From Paraburkholderia unamae (lineage in GTDB: Bacteria; Pseudomonadota; Gammaproteobacteria; Burkholderiales; Burkholderiaceae), in contig NZ_QLSU01000006.1 in NCBI RefSeq assembly GCF_003268775.1, positions 248,001-312,000 of the forward strand: a stretch of 64,000 nucleotides of DNA, written 5' to 3'. Made by a program: the position numbers and the translations under genes. Of this stretch, positions 15,193 to 23,565 are shown in pieces (positions within the stretch are counted from its first letter, which is position 1; every line of letters begins with the position of its first letter). The notes under the pieces are model-generated. The model worked only from the letters and a program-made list of their open reading frames with translations, had not been told where the DNA came from and searched no databases.

Positions 15193-16746
15193 ATGAGTGA
15201 ACCGCAGGCAGTGACGCAGCAAATGGATTTCGATCTGGACAATCTGACCATCGCGAGCGTGCAGGAAGGTTTCGCGCAAGGGCGCTTCACGGCGGAGTCG
15301 CTGGCCGCCGCGTGCTTCGACAGAATTGCGTCGTACAACGAATCGTATAACGCGCTGGTGTTCCTCAACCACGCCGCGCTCGACGACGCGCGCGAGATCG
15401 ACCGCCGCCGCGCGGCCGGCGAAGTGCTCGGGCCGTTGGCGGGCGTGCCCGTCGTGATCAAGGACCCGATGGACATGGTGGGCTTCCCGACCACGGCGGG
15501 CTGGTCGCTGCTCTACAGCAAGACGGGCGGCGTCGATCTGATGCCCGCAACCGATTCGCCCGTCGTCGCGCGAATGCGCGCGGCGGGCGCGGTGATGCTC
15601 GGCAAGACCAACGTGCCCGTGCTCAGCCACACCGGCTCGCACGCGAACGATAGCTGGGCGGGGCCGACGCTCAACGTGACGATGCCCGACCGCGTGCCGG
15701 GCGGCAGCAGCGCGGGAACGGCATCGGCCGTCGCCGCGGCGATGGCGGTGCTCGGACTCGCGGAAGAAACCGGCGGCTCGATCCAGAACCCGGCGTCGGC
15801 GCAGGATCTCGTCGGCATCAAGCCGACCATCGGGCTCGTGCCGAACGCGGGCGTCGTGCCCTTGTCGGGCAATCGCGACGTGGTGGGCCCCATCGCGCGC
15901 AACGTGCGCGACGCGGCGCTGTGTCTCGATGTGCTCGCCGGGTATTCGCCGGAGGACCCCAAGACGCTCGCGGGCGTCGGCAAGACGCCGCAGGGGGGCT
16001 ACGCGGCGAATCTGCGCGGCGATGCCCTGAAGGGCATGCGGATCGGCCTGTATGGCCCGGGGTGGCGCACGCAGCCGCTTTCGGAGGAGGCGTCGCAACT
16101 CTACGCGCGCGTGCAGCGGGAATTGCTGGAAGCGGGCGCGATTCTCGTAGACGATCCGTTCGCGGGCTCGGGTTTCGCGGACCTGCGCGAGCCGACCGCG
16201 CCGCTCGCGAATTTCGATGCGCGGGGGCTGGAGTCGATTCCCTACGATGTCGAGCAGTATTTGCGCCGTCTGGGTCCGAACGCGGCGCTCAAGACATTCG
16301 CCGACTTCGCGAAGGCGACGGAATCGCAGGATGCCTTCGGGCCGAATGGCGTGCTGAGCTTCATGCACAGCCTGCCGCAGTTCGCGGCTGCGCTGGCCAA
16401 TCCCTCGATGCCGCCCGACATTTCGGAATTCATCGAACTCAAGGCCAAGTATCTGCGCATTTTCGATGCCGTCATGACGGAATACGCACTCGACGCGCTG
16501 GTGTTTCCGCAGATGCGCTGCGAGCTACCGGCGCTGCACGGCAAGGAGACGATCCAGGAGACCACGGTGGGCGAGATCAATATCGCGGGCCTGCCCGGTG
16601 TCACGGTGCCGGCGGGATACTATGCATCGGGCTCGCCGTTCGGCGTGATTTTCGTGGGACGGCAGTGGGATGAGGCCGCGTTGATCGGGTTCGCGTACGC
16701 GTACGAACAGGCGACACATCATCGCAAAGCGCCTGCGTTGATCTGA
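15193..16746 (+). CDS. Amidase, amidase-signature family (amide operon)
   Basis: Cytoplasmic amidase of 517 residues in the amidase-signature (AS) family, which hydrolyses amides through a Ser-cisSer-Lys triad. The lysine is in PVVIKDPMD, the cis-serine in PGGSSAGTASA, and the nucleophile in EETGGSIQNPAS. It is the third gene after the amide/urea binding protein and permease, so it probably releases ammonia from the imported amide. A GGGAGAG-type ribosome-binding site precedes the ATG. Exact substrate is unknown; AS enzymes range from simple amides to cyclic imides. Confidence 0.88.
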   Translation: MSEPQAVTQQMDFDLDNLTIASVQEGFAQGRFTAESLAAACFDRIASYNESYNALVFLNHAALDDAREIDRRRAAGEVLGPLAGVPVVIKDPMDMVGFPTTAGWSLLYSKTGGVDLMPATDSPVVARMRAAGAVMLGKTNVPVLSHTGSHANDSWAGPTLNVTMPDRVPGGSSAGTASAVAAAMAVLGLAEETGGSIQNPASAQDLVGIKPTIGLVPNAGVVPLSGNRDVVGPIARNVRDAALCLDVLAGYSPEDPKTLAGVGKTPQGGYAANLRGDALKGMRIGLYGPGWRTQPLSEEASQLYARVQRELLEAGAILVDDPFAGSGFADLREPTAPLANFDARGLESIPYDVEQYLRRLGPNAALKTFADFAKATESQDAFGPNGVLSFMHSLPQFAAALANPSMPPDISEFIELKAKYLRIFDAVMTEYALDALVFPQMRCELPALHGKETIQETTVGEINIAGLPGVTVPAGYYASGSPFGVIFVGRQWDEAALIGFAYAYEQATHHRKAPALI

Positions 16747-16763
16747 GCGGCGCCTCGTTGCGG

Positions 16764-16806
16764 GAGACCGGAAGCCGTGCCGAACGCGCAACGGCTCGCC
16801 GGTCTC
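16764..16806. terminator. Hairpin between convergent amidase and GST genes
   Basis: GAGACCGG pairs with CCGGTCTC, with a nested AGCCGT/ACGGCT stem. It lies in the 80-bp gap between two genes that end towards each other, so it probably serves as a terminator for both, although no clear T tract follows. Confidence 0.55.
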
Positions 16807-16826
16807 GATCGAGTTTCACGAGACGC

Positions 16827-17474
16827 TCAAGGGCTCGCGTTCTGCCACTCCGTCAATCCTTCGCGCGTGTTGAGTTCCATGAATGACGGCGTGGCGCGCA
16901 GCCGCTCCACATAGCGCGCAAGATTCGGCCACGACGTAGCGGGGCGCGGCATATTGCGGGTCCAGCGCATGAGCATGAGGGCGAGGAAGTCGGCGGTGCT
17001 CAGGCGATCGCCGACCAGATACGGACGTCCGTCGCCAAGCGTCTTGTCCAGGCGCTCCATCGACGCTTCGATCTGCCGGCGCGCAAACTCCTTGATTGCC
17101 GTAGCGTCTGCCGGTTCACCGTCGGTCGCGGCGTAGAACCAGCTCCGCATGGCCGGCAACAGCGCGTTGGCCAGATAGATCATGGTCTCGAACCACTCCG
17201 GGCGTTCGGCGGCATTCGGCAGCGGGGCAAGCCCGGACTCGGGATGCCGTTCCGCAAGCAGCATGAGCAATGCCGTCGATTCGCCGCGCGGCGTGCCGTC
17301 GATCACGAGTGTCGGCACGCGACCGGTGGGATTCAGGCGCAAGTATTCGGGCGCGTGCTGTGCGCCGGCGTCGATGTCGACGAGCCGCGTTTCGAAGGGC
17401 ACGCCCAGTTCCAGGAGCATCCAGTGCACCGCCATGCTTGCCGCACCGGGGCTGTAATAGAGAATGTAGGACAT
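16827..17474 (-). CDS. Glutathione S-transferase family protein
   Basis: A 215-residue protein with an N-terminal thioredoxin-fold domain (YYSPGAASMAVHWMLLELG, then NPTGRVPTLVIDG with the cis-proline, then GESTALLMLLAERH) and a C-terminal helical domain (RPYLVGDRLSTADF), the standard GST layout. In the beta-class signature PGACS, which it otherwise resembles, the active-site cysteine is alanine here, so catalysis, if any, must use another residue. It is transcribed alone on the minus strand, convergent with the amidase. Confidence 0.88.
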   Translation of the reverse strand: MSYILYYSPGAASMAVHWMLLELGVPFETRLVDIDAGAQHAPEYLRLNPTGRVPTLVIDGTPRGESTALLMLLAERHPESGLAPLPNAAERPEWFETMIYLANALLPAMRSWFYAATDGEPADATAIKEFARRQIEASMERLDKTLGDGRPYLVGDRLSTADFLALMLMRWTRNMPRPATSWPNLARYVERLRATPSFMELNTREGLTEWQNASP

Positions 17475-17568
17475 GATGGGGTTCCGGTATCAGGTTGCGC
17501 TGCCAGTCATACGCCCGCCATGTTAGCAACGAAGGGCGCGCGGCGGCGCGGCGAGCGGCATCGCCAAC

Positions 17569-18465
17569 TCACGCGGCCGTCTTGCCGCCCAGATCGATCG
17601 CACCGACAAAGTCCTCGGTCACGCGCGGCAGCGTCCGGCCGCGCTTCTTCACGAGCGCAATCGGGCGCACGAACGCCGGATCGTCGATCGCCCGCGTGAC
17701 GAGCCCGCGCTCGGCATGCACTTCGCGCGCGGATTCGGGCAGCACCGAGATCCCCAGGCCGCCGCGCACCATCGCCACCGCCGTCATCATGTACATCGGC
17801 TCGCACGCGATATCGGGCGTGCAGCGCGCGTTCGACAACGCGGCGTCCACGACCGCGCGCACGCTGGTGCCCGGCGCGGTCAGCACGAGCGGCATCGCGG
17901 CGAAGTCGTCGACCGTCACGGTGCGCTTGCGGGCAAGCGGGTGCGTTTTCGGGCACACGATCACGAGCCGGTCCTCGCCCGTTTGCAGGACGTCGAGCGT
18001 CGCATCGACGCTATGGCCGCCCGTCAGGCCGATATCCACTTCCTCATTGCGCACGAGCGCGTTGACGGCGCTCGCAACGACGTCGCGAATCTGAAACCTC
18101 GCCTGCGGCACGCGCTTGCGAAACGCCTGAATGAGTTCGGGCAGCGCGCTGGCCGCGAAGGTCGGCAGGCACGCGAGGCGCACCGTGCCGCTCGAACCGT
18201 CGCCGAGTGCGCGCGCGTCGCGCAGGGCCTGCTCCATATCGCTTAACGAGCGCGTGAGGATAGGCAGCAATTCGCGGCCCGTTTGCGTGAGCGCCACGCT
18301 GCGGCTGTTGCGATCGAACAGGCGCGCCCCGACCGTTTCCTCCAGGCGGCGAATCTGCACCGTGAGCGCGGGTTGCGACACATGCAGCCGCGCCGCCGCG
18401 CGCGTGAAATTGCCCGCCTGCGCCACGGTCACGAAAGCCCGAATATCGCGAAGATTGAGATCCAT
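17569..18465 (-). CDS. LysR-family regulator, divergent from CitMHS transporter
   Basis: A 298-residue LysR-type regulator: winged helix-turn-helix at the N-terminus (FVTVAQAGNFTRAAARLHVSQPALTVQIRRLE, residues about 8-40), followed by a periplasmic-binding-like effector domain. The ATG at 18465 is preferred because MDLNLRDIRAF matches family N-termini. It is transcribed away from the CitMHS operon, from a 98-bp intergenic region with a CTGCAAT/ATTGCAG dyad, and so probably regulates it in response to a carboxylate ligand. Confidence 0.9.
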   Translation of the reverse strand: MDLNLRDIRAFVTVAQAGNFTRAAARLHVSQPALTVQIRRLEETVGARLFDRNSRSVALTQTGRELLPILTRSLSDMEQALRDARALGDGSSGTVRLACLPTFAASALPELIQAFRKRVPQARFQIRDVVASAVNALVRNEEVDIGLTGGHSVDATLDVLQTGEDRLVIVCPKTHPLARKRTVTVDDFAAMPLVLTAPGTSVRAVVDAALSNARCTPDIACEPMYMMTAVAMVRGGLGISVLPESAREVHAERGLVTRAIDDPAFVRPIALVKKRGRTLPRVTEDFVGAIDLGGKTAA

Positions 18466-18480
18466 AACAAAGAGTGATAG

Positions 18481-18514
18481 CTGCAATCAAATCATTTCAA
18501 TTGTGTTATTGCAG
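18481..18514. promoter_or_regulatory. Dyad between LysR gene and CitMHS operon
   Basis: CTGCAAT at 18481-18487 and ATTGCAG at 18508-18514 form a perfect 7-bp inverted repeat in an AT-rich stretch, a plausible LysR operator between the divergent genes. Confidence 0.5.
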
Positions 18515-18563
18515 CGCCGAACTTACGCTGATCGGCACTAAAAGACAAGACTGGAGACACACC

Positions 18564-19868
18564 ATGCTGGCTTTGCTGGGGCTCGTGACGATCGGGGTGC
18601 TGCTGGCCGCGATTCTTTCGAAGCGCATGTCGCCGCTCGTCGCGCTCATCATCGTGCCGATCGTCGCGTCGCTGATCGGCGGCTTCGGGCTGCAAACGAG
18701 CAAGTTCGTCATCGACGGATTGAAGAGTCTCGCGCCCGTCGTCGGCATGTTCGTGTTTGCGATCCTGTATTTCGGCACGATCACGGACGCGGGCACGCTC
18801 GATCCGATCATCGACCGCATCCTGCGCACGGTCGGCACCAAACCCACGCGCATCGTCATGGGCACGACGCTGCTCGCGCTGCTCATTCACCTCGACGGCT
18901 CGGGCGCCGTGTGCTTTCTCGTCACGATTCCCGCCATGCTGCCGCTCTACGAGCGCCTGAACATGGACAAGCGCGTGCTGGCCGCGGCCGTTTCAATGGC
19001 GGCCGGCATCAACTTCCTGCCGTGGACGGGGCCGATGATCCGCGCTTCGGCGTCGCTGCATCTGCCGATTTCGGCGCTGTTCAATCCGCTGATTCCGGTG
19101 CAGATCGTCGGCCTCGTGTTTGTGTTCGGCATGGCGTGGTGGCTCGGTCGGCGCGAGGAAAAGCGCCTCGGCTATTCGTCGGCGAGCGGCGCCGTCCCGC
19201 TGCCCAGGCGCGAGTTGACGCCCGAGGAACAGGCGCTGCGCCGCCCGAAGCACTTCTGGTTCAATATCGTGCTGACGATCGTCGTGCTCGGCACCATGGT
19301 CGCCATGGGCGAGAAGATTCCGCCCGCGATCATGTTCATGGTGGGCTTGTGCATTGCGCTGATGGTGAATTACCCGAACGTGGACATGCAGCGCAAGCGC
19401 GTGGACGCGCATGCGCGCGCCGCGCTGATGATGGCCGGTATCCTGCTCGCAGCGGGCGTGTTCACCGGCGTCATGCAGGGCAGCGGCATGCTCAAGGCGA
19501 TGGCGCAGGCGGCGGTTGGCTTCGTGCCGCCCGCGTTCGCGGGGCACATTCCCGTCGTGCTCGGCATGCTGTCCATGCCGCTCTCGATGCTTTTCGACCC
19601 CGATTCGTTTTATTTCGGCGTGCTGCCTGTGATTGCCGAAGTGGCGTCGCAGCTCGGCGTGCCGGCGGTGCACATCGGCCAGGCCGCGCTGCTTGGCCAG
19701 ATGACCACCGGCTTTCCCGTGAGCCCGCTCACGCCCGCGACCTTTCTTGTCGTCGGCCTGTGCGGAATCGATCTCGCGGATCATCAGAAGTTTACGTTTC
19801 CGCTGCTGTTTGGCGCCTCGATCGTCATGACGATCGCATGCGTCGTGCTGGGCGTGTTTCCGCTGTAA
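18564..19868 (+). CDS. CitMHS-family citrate/carboxylate transporter
   Basis: A 434-residue inner-membrane protein with about eleven hydrophobic segments, of the citrate-Mg2+:H+ (CitMHS) family. Typical stretches are HLDGSGAVCFLVTIPAMLPLY, GINFLPWTGPMIRASA and DPDSFYFGVLPVI. It imports citrate or related tricarboxylates as metal complexes. The ATG has a GGAG site upstream. It is followed 18 bp later by an AtuA-like gene pair, so the imported acid is probably processed by those products. Confidence 0.9.
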   Translation: MLALLGLVTIGVLLAAILSKRMSPLVALIIVPIVASLIGGFGLQTSKFVIDGLKSLAPVVGMFVFAILYFGTITDAGTLDPIIDRILRTVGTKPTRIVMGTTLLALLIHLDGSGAVCFLVTIPAMLPLYERLNMDKRVLAAAVSMAAGINFLPWTGPMIRASASLHLPISALFNPLIPVQIVGLVFVFGMAWWLGRREEKRLGYSSASGAVPLPRRELTPEEQALRRPKHFWFNIVLTIVVLGTMVAMGEKIPPAIMFMVGLCIALMVNYPNVDMQRKRVDAHARAALMMAGILLAAGVFTGVMQGSGMLKAMAQAAVGFVPPAFAGHIPVVLGMLSMPLSMLFDPDSFYFGVLPVIAEVASQLGVPAVHIGQAALLGQMTTGFPVSPLTPATFLVVGLCGIDLADHQKFTFPLLFGASIVMTIACVVLGVFPL

Positions 19869-19886
19869 AGAGGAGTTGTTGACGTC

Positions 19887-21260
19887 ATGAACCGGACCGA
19901 ATCATCAAGGCGCGTGCGCATCGGCGCGGGCGCGGGCTACTCGGGCGACCGCATCGAGCCCGCCGTCGAACTCGCGGAGCACGGCGCGCTGGACTACCTG
20001 GTATTCGAATGCCTGGCAGAACGCACCATCGCGATCGCCCAGCAAACGCGCCGCCACCATCCCGAACTCGGCTATGACCCGTTGCTCGAAGCGCGTATGC
20101 GCGCGGTGCTGCCGGTCGCCGCCCGCAAGCGCGTGCGGATCATCTCGAACATGGGCGCGGCCAATCCGCGCGCGGCGGCGATCAAGACCGCGCAGATCGC
20201 GCGGGAGCTAGGTCTGCAAGGCCTGAAGATCGCCGCCGTCACGGGCGACGATGTGCTCGACGTCCTGATGCAATCCCCGCTGCGCTTCGAAGAATCCGGC
20301 GACGATGTGAGCCAGTACGCGGCGCGCATCGTCTCGGCCAATGCGTATCTCGGCGCGGCGCCCATTGTCGAGGCGCTCGCGGCGGGCGCGGATATCGTGC
20401 TGACCGGCCGCGTCGCGGACCCGTCGTTGTTCGCCGCGCCGCTCATCCACGAGTTCGGCTGGCGCATGGACGACTGGAACACGCTTGGGCAGGCGACCGT
20501 GGTCGGGCATCTGCTCGAATGCGCGGGTCAGGTCACGGGCGGCTATTTCGCCGACCCCGGCTACAAGGACGTGCCCGATCTCGCGCGGCTGGGCTTTCCC
20601 ATCGGCGAAGTGAGCGCCGACGGTAGCCTCGTCGTGACCAAGGTGGCGCACGCGGGCGGCTGCGTGACCGAGGCGACGTGCAAGGAGCAGTTGCTCTACG
20701 AGATTCACGACCCGCAGCGCTACTTCCAGCCCGATGTCGTCGCGGACTTTACCGGCGTGCGCGTGGAGCAGGAAGCGCAAGACCGCGTGCGCGTGACGGG
20801 CGGACGCGGCCGCGCCCGCACGCCAACGCTGAAGGTGTCGGTCGCGTATGTCGACGGCTACATCGGCGAAGGACAGATTTCCTATGGCGGACCGGGCGCG
20901 CTCGCTCGCGCGCGCCTCGCGCTCGACATCGTGCGGGAGCGGCTGGCGCTCACGGGCGTCGATACGAGCGAACTGCGCTTCGACCTGATCGGCGTGAATG
21001 CGCTTTACGGCGACGCGCTCGCCGCGAATCGCGATGAGCCGTACGAAGTGCGCGTTCGCGTGGTGGGGCGCACGGCCGATGCCACGCAGGCGGCGCGCAT
21101 CGGCAACGAGGTCGAAACGCTCTACACCAACGGACCCGCGGGCGGCGGGGGCGTTACCAAAACGACTCGCGAAGTGCTCGCCGTGCAGTCCGTGCTGCTG
21201 CCGCGCGACCAGGTGAATCCGGTCTTTCAATGTGTCGAGGCAAGCGATGAAACTGCGTGA
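19887..21260 (+). CDS. AtuA-like (DUF1446) acyclic terpene utilisation family protein
   Basis: A 457-residue cytoplasmic protein of the AtuA/DUF1446 family, starting with RIGAGAGYSGDRIEPA and carrying FECLAERTI, SNMGAANPRAAA, TGRVADPSLFAAPLIHEFGW and SYGGPGALARARLA. AtuA is required for citronellol/geraniol catabolism in Pseudomonas, but most family members sit in unrelated acid-degradation loci and their chemistry is undefined. It is the middle gene of the CitMHS operon. The stop overlaps the next start by 14 nt; the next gene encodes the C-terminal domain that is fused in full-length AtuA. Confidence 0.85.
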   Translation: MNRTESSRRVRIGAGAGYSGDRIEPAVELAEHGALDYLVFECLAERTIAIAQQTRRHHPELGYDPLLEARMRAVLPVAARKRVRIISNMGAANPRAAAIKTAQIARELGLQGLKIAAVTGDDVLDVLMQSPLRFEESGDDVSQYAARIVSANAYLGAAPIVEALAAGADIVLTGRVADPSLFAAPLIHEFGWRMDDWNTLGQATVVGHLLECAGQVTGGYFADPGYKDVPDLARLGFPIGEVSADGSLVVTKVAHAGGCVTEATCKEQLLYEIHDPQRYFQPDVVADFTGVRVEQEAQDRVRVTGGRGRARTPTLKVSVAYVDGYIGEGQISYGGPGALARARLALDIVRERLALTGVDTSELRFDLIGVNALYGDALAANRDEPYEVRVRVVGRTADATQAARIGNEVETLYTNGPAGGGGVTKTTREVLAVQSVLLPRDQVNPVFQCVEASDETA

Positions 21261-21561
21261 ACTGGCCCACGGCCGCACCGGCGACAAAGGCAATACGCTG
21301 AATATCTCGGTGATCTGCCACGACCCGAAACACTACGCGCATTTGCGCCACGTCCTGACGCCGGAGCGCGTCAAGGCGCATCTCGCCGACGTGGTCAAAG
21401 GCGACGTCGCGCGCTACGAACTGCCGCTTCTGGGCGCGTTCAATTTCGTGCTCGGCAACGCGCTGGGGGGCGGCGTCACGCGCTCGCTCGCGCTCGACGC
21501 GCACGGCAAGTCGGTGAGCATGGCGCTCCTCGATATTGACGTGGGCGATCTGCCCGGGTGA
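21247..21561 (+). CDS. AtuA C-terminal-domain-like small protein
   Basis: A 104-residue protein matching the C-terminal domain of longer AtuA proteins: LRELAHGRTGDKGNTLNISVI, then a tail rich in LGNALGGGVTRSLALDAHGKS. Here it is a separate gene overlapping the N-terminal part by 14 nt in another frame. Family proteins occur both fused and split, so this is probably a natural two-subunit form rather than a frameshift: the small gene starts with its own ATG, preceded by GAGGCAAG. Function is unknown beyond partnership with the upstream gene. Confidence 0.8.
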   Translation: MKLRELAHGRTGDKGNTLNISVICHDPKHYAHLRHVLTPERVKAHLADVVKGDVARYELPLLGAFNFVLGNALGGGVTRSLALDAHGKSVSMALLDIDVGDLPG

Positions 21562-21571
21562 GCCACACGCC

Positions 21572-22474
21572 TCAAGACGGCACAGAGGCGTCCTCGCCGA
21601 TACCGAGCGCATTCAGGAGCCACGCCTTGAAGGTCTCGAAGGCCTCGTGGCGGTGCTGCCTGCGCGGGTGCACGAGATAGTGCCCGACGTATTCCACCTC
21701 GCGCGTCGTACCGGCGAGCGGGCGCACCAGTTCGCCGCGTTGCAGTTCGCGCTCCGAAAGCAGCGTCGATTCGAGTACGACCCCAAGGCCGTCCACGGCG
21801 GCGGCAATCGCCATTGAGCTGCGGTCGAAGCGCAGGCCATAGTGCGTCGGCGGGGGAAGCTGGTTGGTTTCGAACCAGCCTTTCCACTGGTACATCTGCA
21901 CCTCGCACTGGATCAGCGGCAGGTGATACAGATCCTCGGGCTTGCGGATGCGCTCCGCGAGCGCCGGGTTGCACAGCGGCGCCAGGCCCTCCAGCGCGAG
22001 CGGAATTTTCTCGTGCGGCGAAGGCTTCGGCTCGCCGTAGACGATATCCAGGTCGAAGTCATCGTCGAACCGTGCGTATTCCGTGCTCGCGGAAAAACGC
22101 AGGTCGATATCCGGATGATCCCTCACGAAGCCCGCCAGGCGCGGCAGCAGCCATTGCGTCGCAAAGCTCGGTGCGGTGTGCAGCCGCAGCGGCGTGCGCT
22201 CGTTGCCCGCGAGCAGCGCGAAGCCGCGCTGGATCTCGTCCATTCCGCGCTGAATGTGCTCCATGAGCATCGCGCCCTCGCGCGTGAGGCGCACCTCCCG
22301 CGTGCTGCGCTGGAACAGCCGTTGGCCGAGTTGCTCCTCCAGCTTGCGCACTGAATGGCTCACGGCGCTCGGAGACAGATTCAGGTCGCGCGCGGCGTCG
22401 GCGAAGGAAAGGGTCCGACCGGCCGCTTCGAAGACGCGGATATACGCCAGCGGGATCTTGCGAAAGATGTCCAT
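21572..22474 (-). CDS. LysR-family regulator, GcvA type
   Basis: A 300-residue LysR regulator of the GcvA subgroup: IPLAYIRVFEAAGRTLSFADAARDLNLSPSAVSHSVRKLE forms the helix-turn-helix, and LRLHTAPSFATQWLLPRL is the subgroup hallmark at the start of the effector domain. A GTG codon at 22501 would add nine residues; the ATG at 22474 fits family alignments better. It is divergent from the transketolase operon and is the likely regulator. It is convergent with the AtuA-like gene, 10 bp away. Confidence 0.88.
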   Translation of the reverse strand: MDIFRKIPLAYIRVFEAAGRTLSFADAARDLNLSPSAVSHSVRKLEEQLGQRLFQRSTREVRLTREGAMLMEHIQRGMDEIQRGFALLAGNERTPLRLHTAPSFATQWLLPRLAGFVRDHPDIDLRFSASTEYARFDDDFDLDIVYGEPKPSPHEKIPLALEGLAPLCNPALAERIRKPEDLYHLPLIQCEVQMYQWKGWFETNQLPPPTHYGLRFDRSSMAIAAAVDGLGVVLESTLLSERELQRGELVRPLAGTTREVEYVGHYLVHPRRQHRHEAFETFKAWLLNALGIGEDASVPS

Positions 22475-22653
22475 GAGGGGGGATTCGTGAATGGCATTCA
22501 CGAGCTAGTGTAATCTTTTCTTTTGTCAGGCGCCCTGGAGACCGATACATTGGGGTCACCTCGTGCCCACACCGGTCCGATTGCTGAACAGGAGACAACT
22601 GCGGCAATCACCGGTTATCGGGGACTTTTCTCCCGTCTTCCGCTGGAAATGCC

Positions 22654-23565
22654 ATGACAATGATTACGGAGGCCGAGCCGCAAAGCGGCTCGACATCGGT
22701 GCCACTTTCGAAAATCGCCGATCACGCGTATCGCATCCGCCGCTTCGCGCTGCGCATGGGCGAAGTGCAGGGCCAGGGCTACATCGGCCAGGCGCTCGGA
22801 CTCGCCGACGCGCTCGCCGTCACCTGGTGCCACGCGATGAACCTGCGCCCCGAAGATCCCGAATGGGAAGGGCGCGACCGCTTCCTGCTCTCGCACGGCC
22901 ACTACGCCATCGCCCTGTACGCCGCGCTGATCGAAGCGGGCGTCATTGCGGAAGCGGAACTGGAAACCTACGGCTCCGACGACAGCCGTCTGCCGATGTC
23001 GGGCATGGCGACCTATACGCCCGGCATGGAAATCTCGGGCGGCTCGCTCGGCCAGGGCCTGACGATCGCGGTCGGCATGGCGCTCGGCCTGCGTTTGAAG
23101 GGCAATCCGGCGTTCGTCTACAACTCGATGTCCGATGGCGAGCTCGACGAAGGCGCCACGTGGGAAGCCGCGCTCTCCGCCGCGCACCACGGCCTGGGCA
23201 ATCTGATCGCGCTCGTCGACATCAATCGCCAGCAGGCGGACGGCCCCTCGCACGACGTGCTCGGCTTCGAGCCGCTCGCGGACAAGTTCGCGTCGTTCGG
23301 CTGGCATGTGGAGCGCGTGAACGGCAACGATCTGCCCGCGCTCGTGCAAGCCTTCGACCGCGCCCGCGCGCTCAAGGAAGCGAAACCGCGCGTGATTCTG
23401 CTCGACACGCTGATGGGCAAGGGCGTGCCGTTCCTCGAAACGCGCGAGAAAAATCACTTCATTCGGGTCGACGCGCAGGAGTGGCAGCAAGCCATCGCCG
23501 TGCTCGACGAGCATCACCAGCAAGCCCGGCAAGCCCGGCAAGCCCGGCAAGGAGACGCGGCATGA
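22654..23565 (+). CDS. Transketolase, N-terminal (ThDP-binding) subunit
   Basis: A 303-residue protein equal to the N-terminal half of transketolase. It has the thiamine-diphosphate motif from MSDGELDEG to ALVDINRQQ, FLLSHGHYAIALYAAL near the start, and GSLGQGLTIAVGMALG. It transfers two-carbon ketol units together with the next gene product. The C-terminus carries a threefold QAR repeat from a 9-bp tandem duplication. The stop overlaps the start of the C-terminal subunit (ATGA). Two-subunit transketolases occur in specialised sugar pathways such as apulose or sulfosugar breakdown; the substrate here is unknown. Confidence 0.9.
   Translation: MTMITEAEPQSGSTSVPLSKIADHAYRIRRFALRMGEVQGQGYIGQALGLADALAVTWCHAMNLRPEDPEWEGRDRFLLSHGHYAIALYAALIEAGVIAEAELETYGSDDSRLPMSGMATYTPGMEISGGSLGQGLTIAVGMALGLRLKGNPAFVYNSMSDGELDEGATWEAALSAAHHGLGNLIALVDINRQQADGPSHDVLGFEPLADKFASFGWHVERVNGNDLPALVQAFDRARALKEAKPRVILLDTLMGKGVPFLETREKNHFIRVDAQEWQQAIAVLDEHHQQARQARQARQGDAA
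23521..23551 (+). repeat. 9-bp tandem repeat in the transketolase N-subunit gene
   Basis: CAAGCCCGG occurs three times in a row, followed by CAAG. The repeat is in frame and encodes Gln-Ala-Arg units just before the stop, so copy-number changes would only lengthen or shorten the C-terminal tail. Confidence 0.85.

Noticed and set aside
23521..23551. Tandem CAAGCCCGG repeats considered as a CRISPR or phase-variation tract
   Set aside because: Only three 9-bp units, in frame and without spacers; copy changes would not shift the frame.
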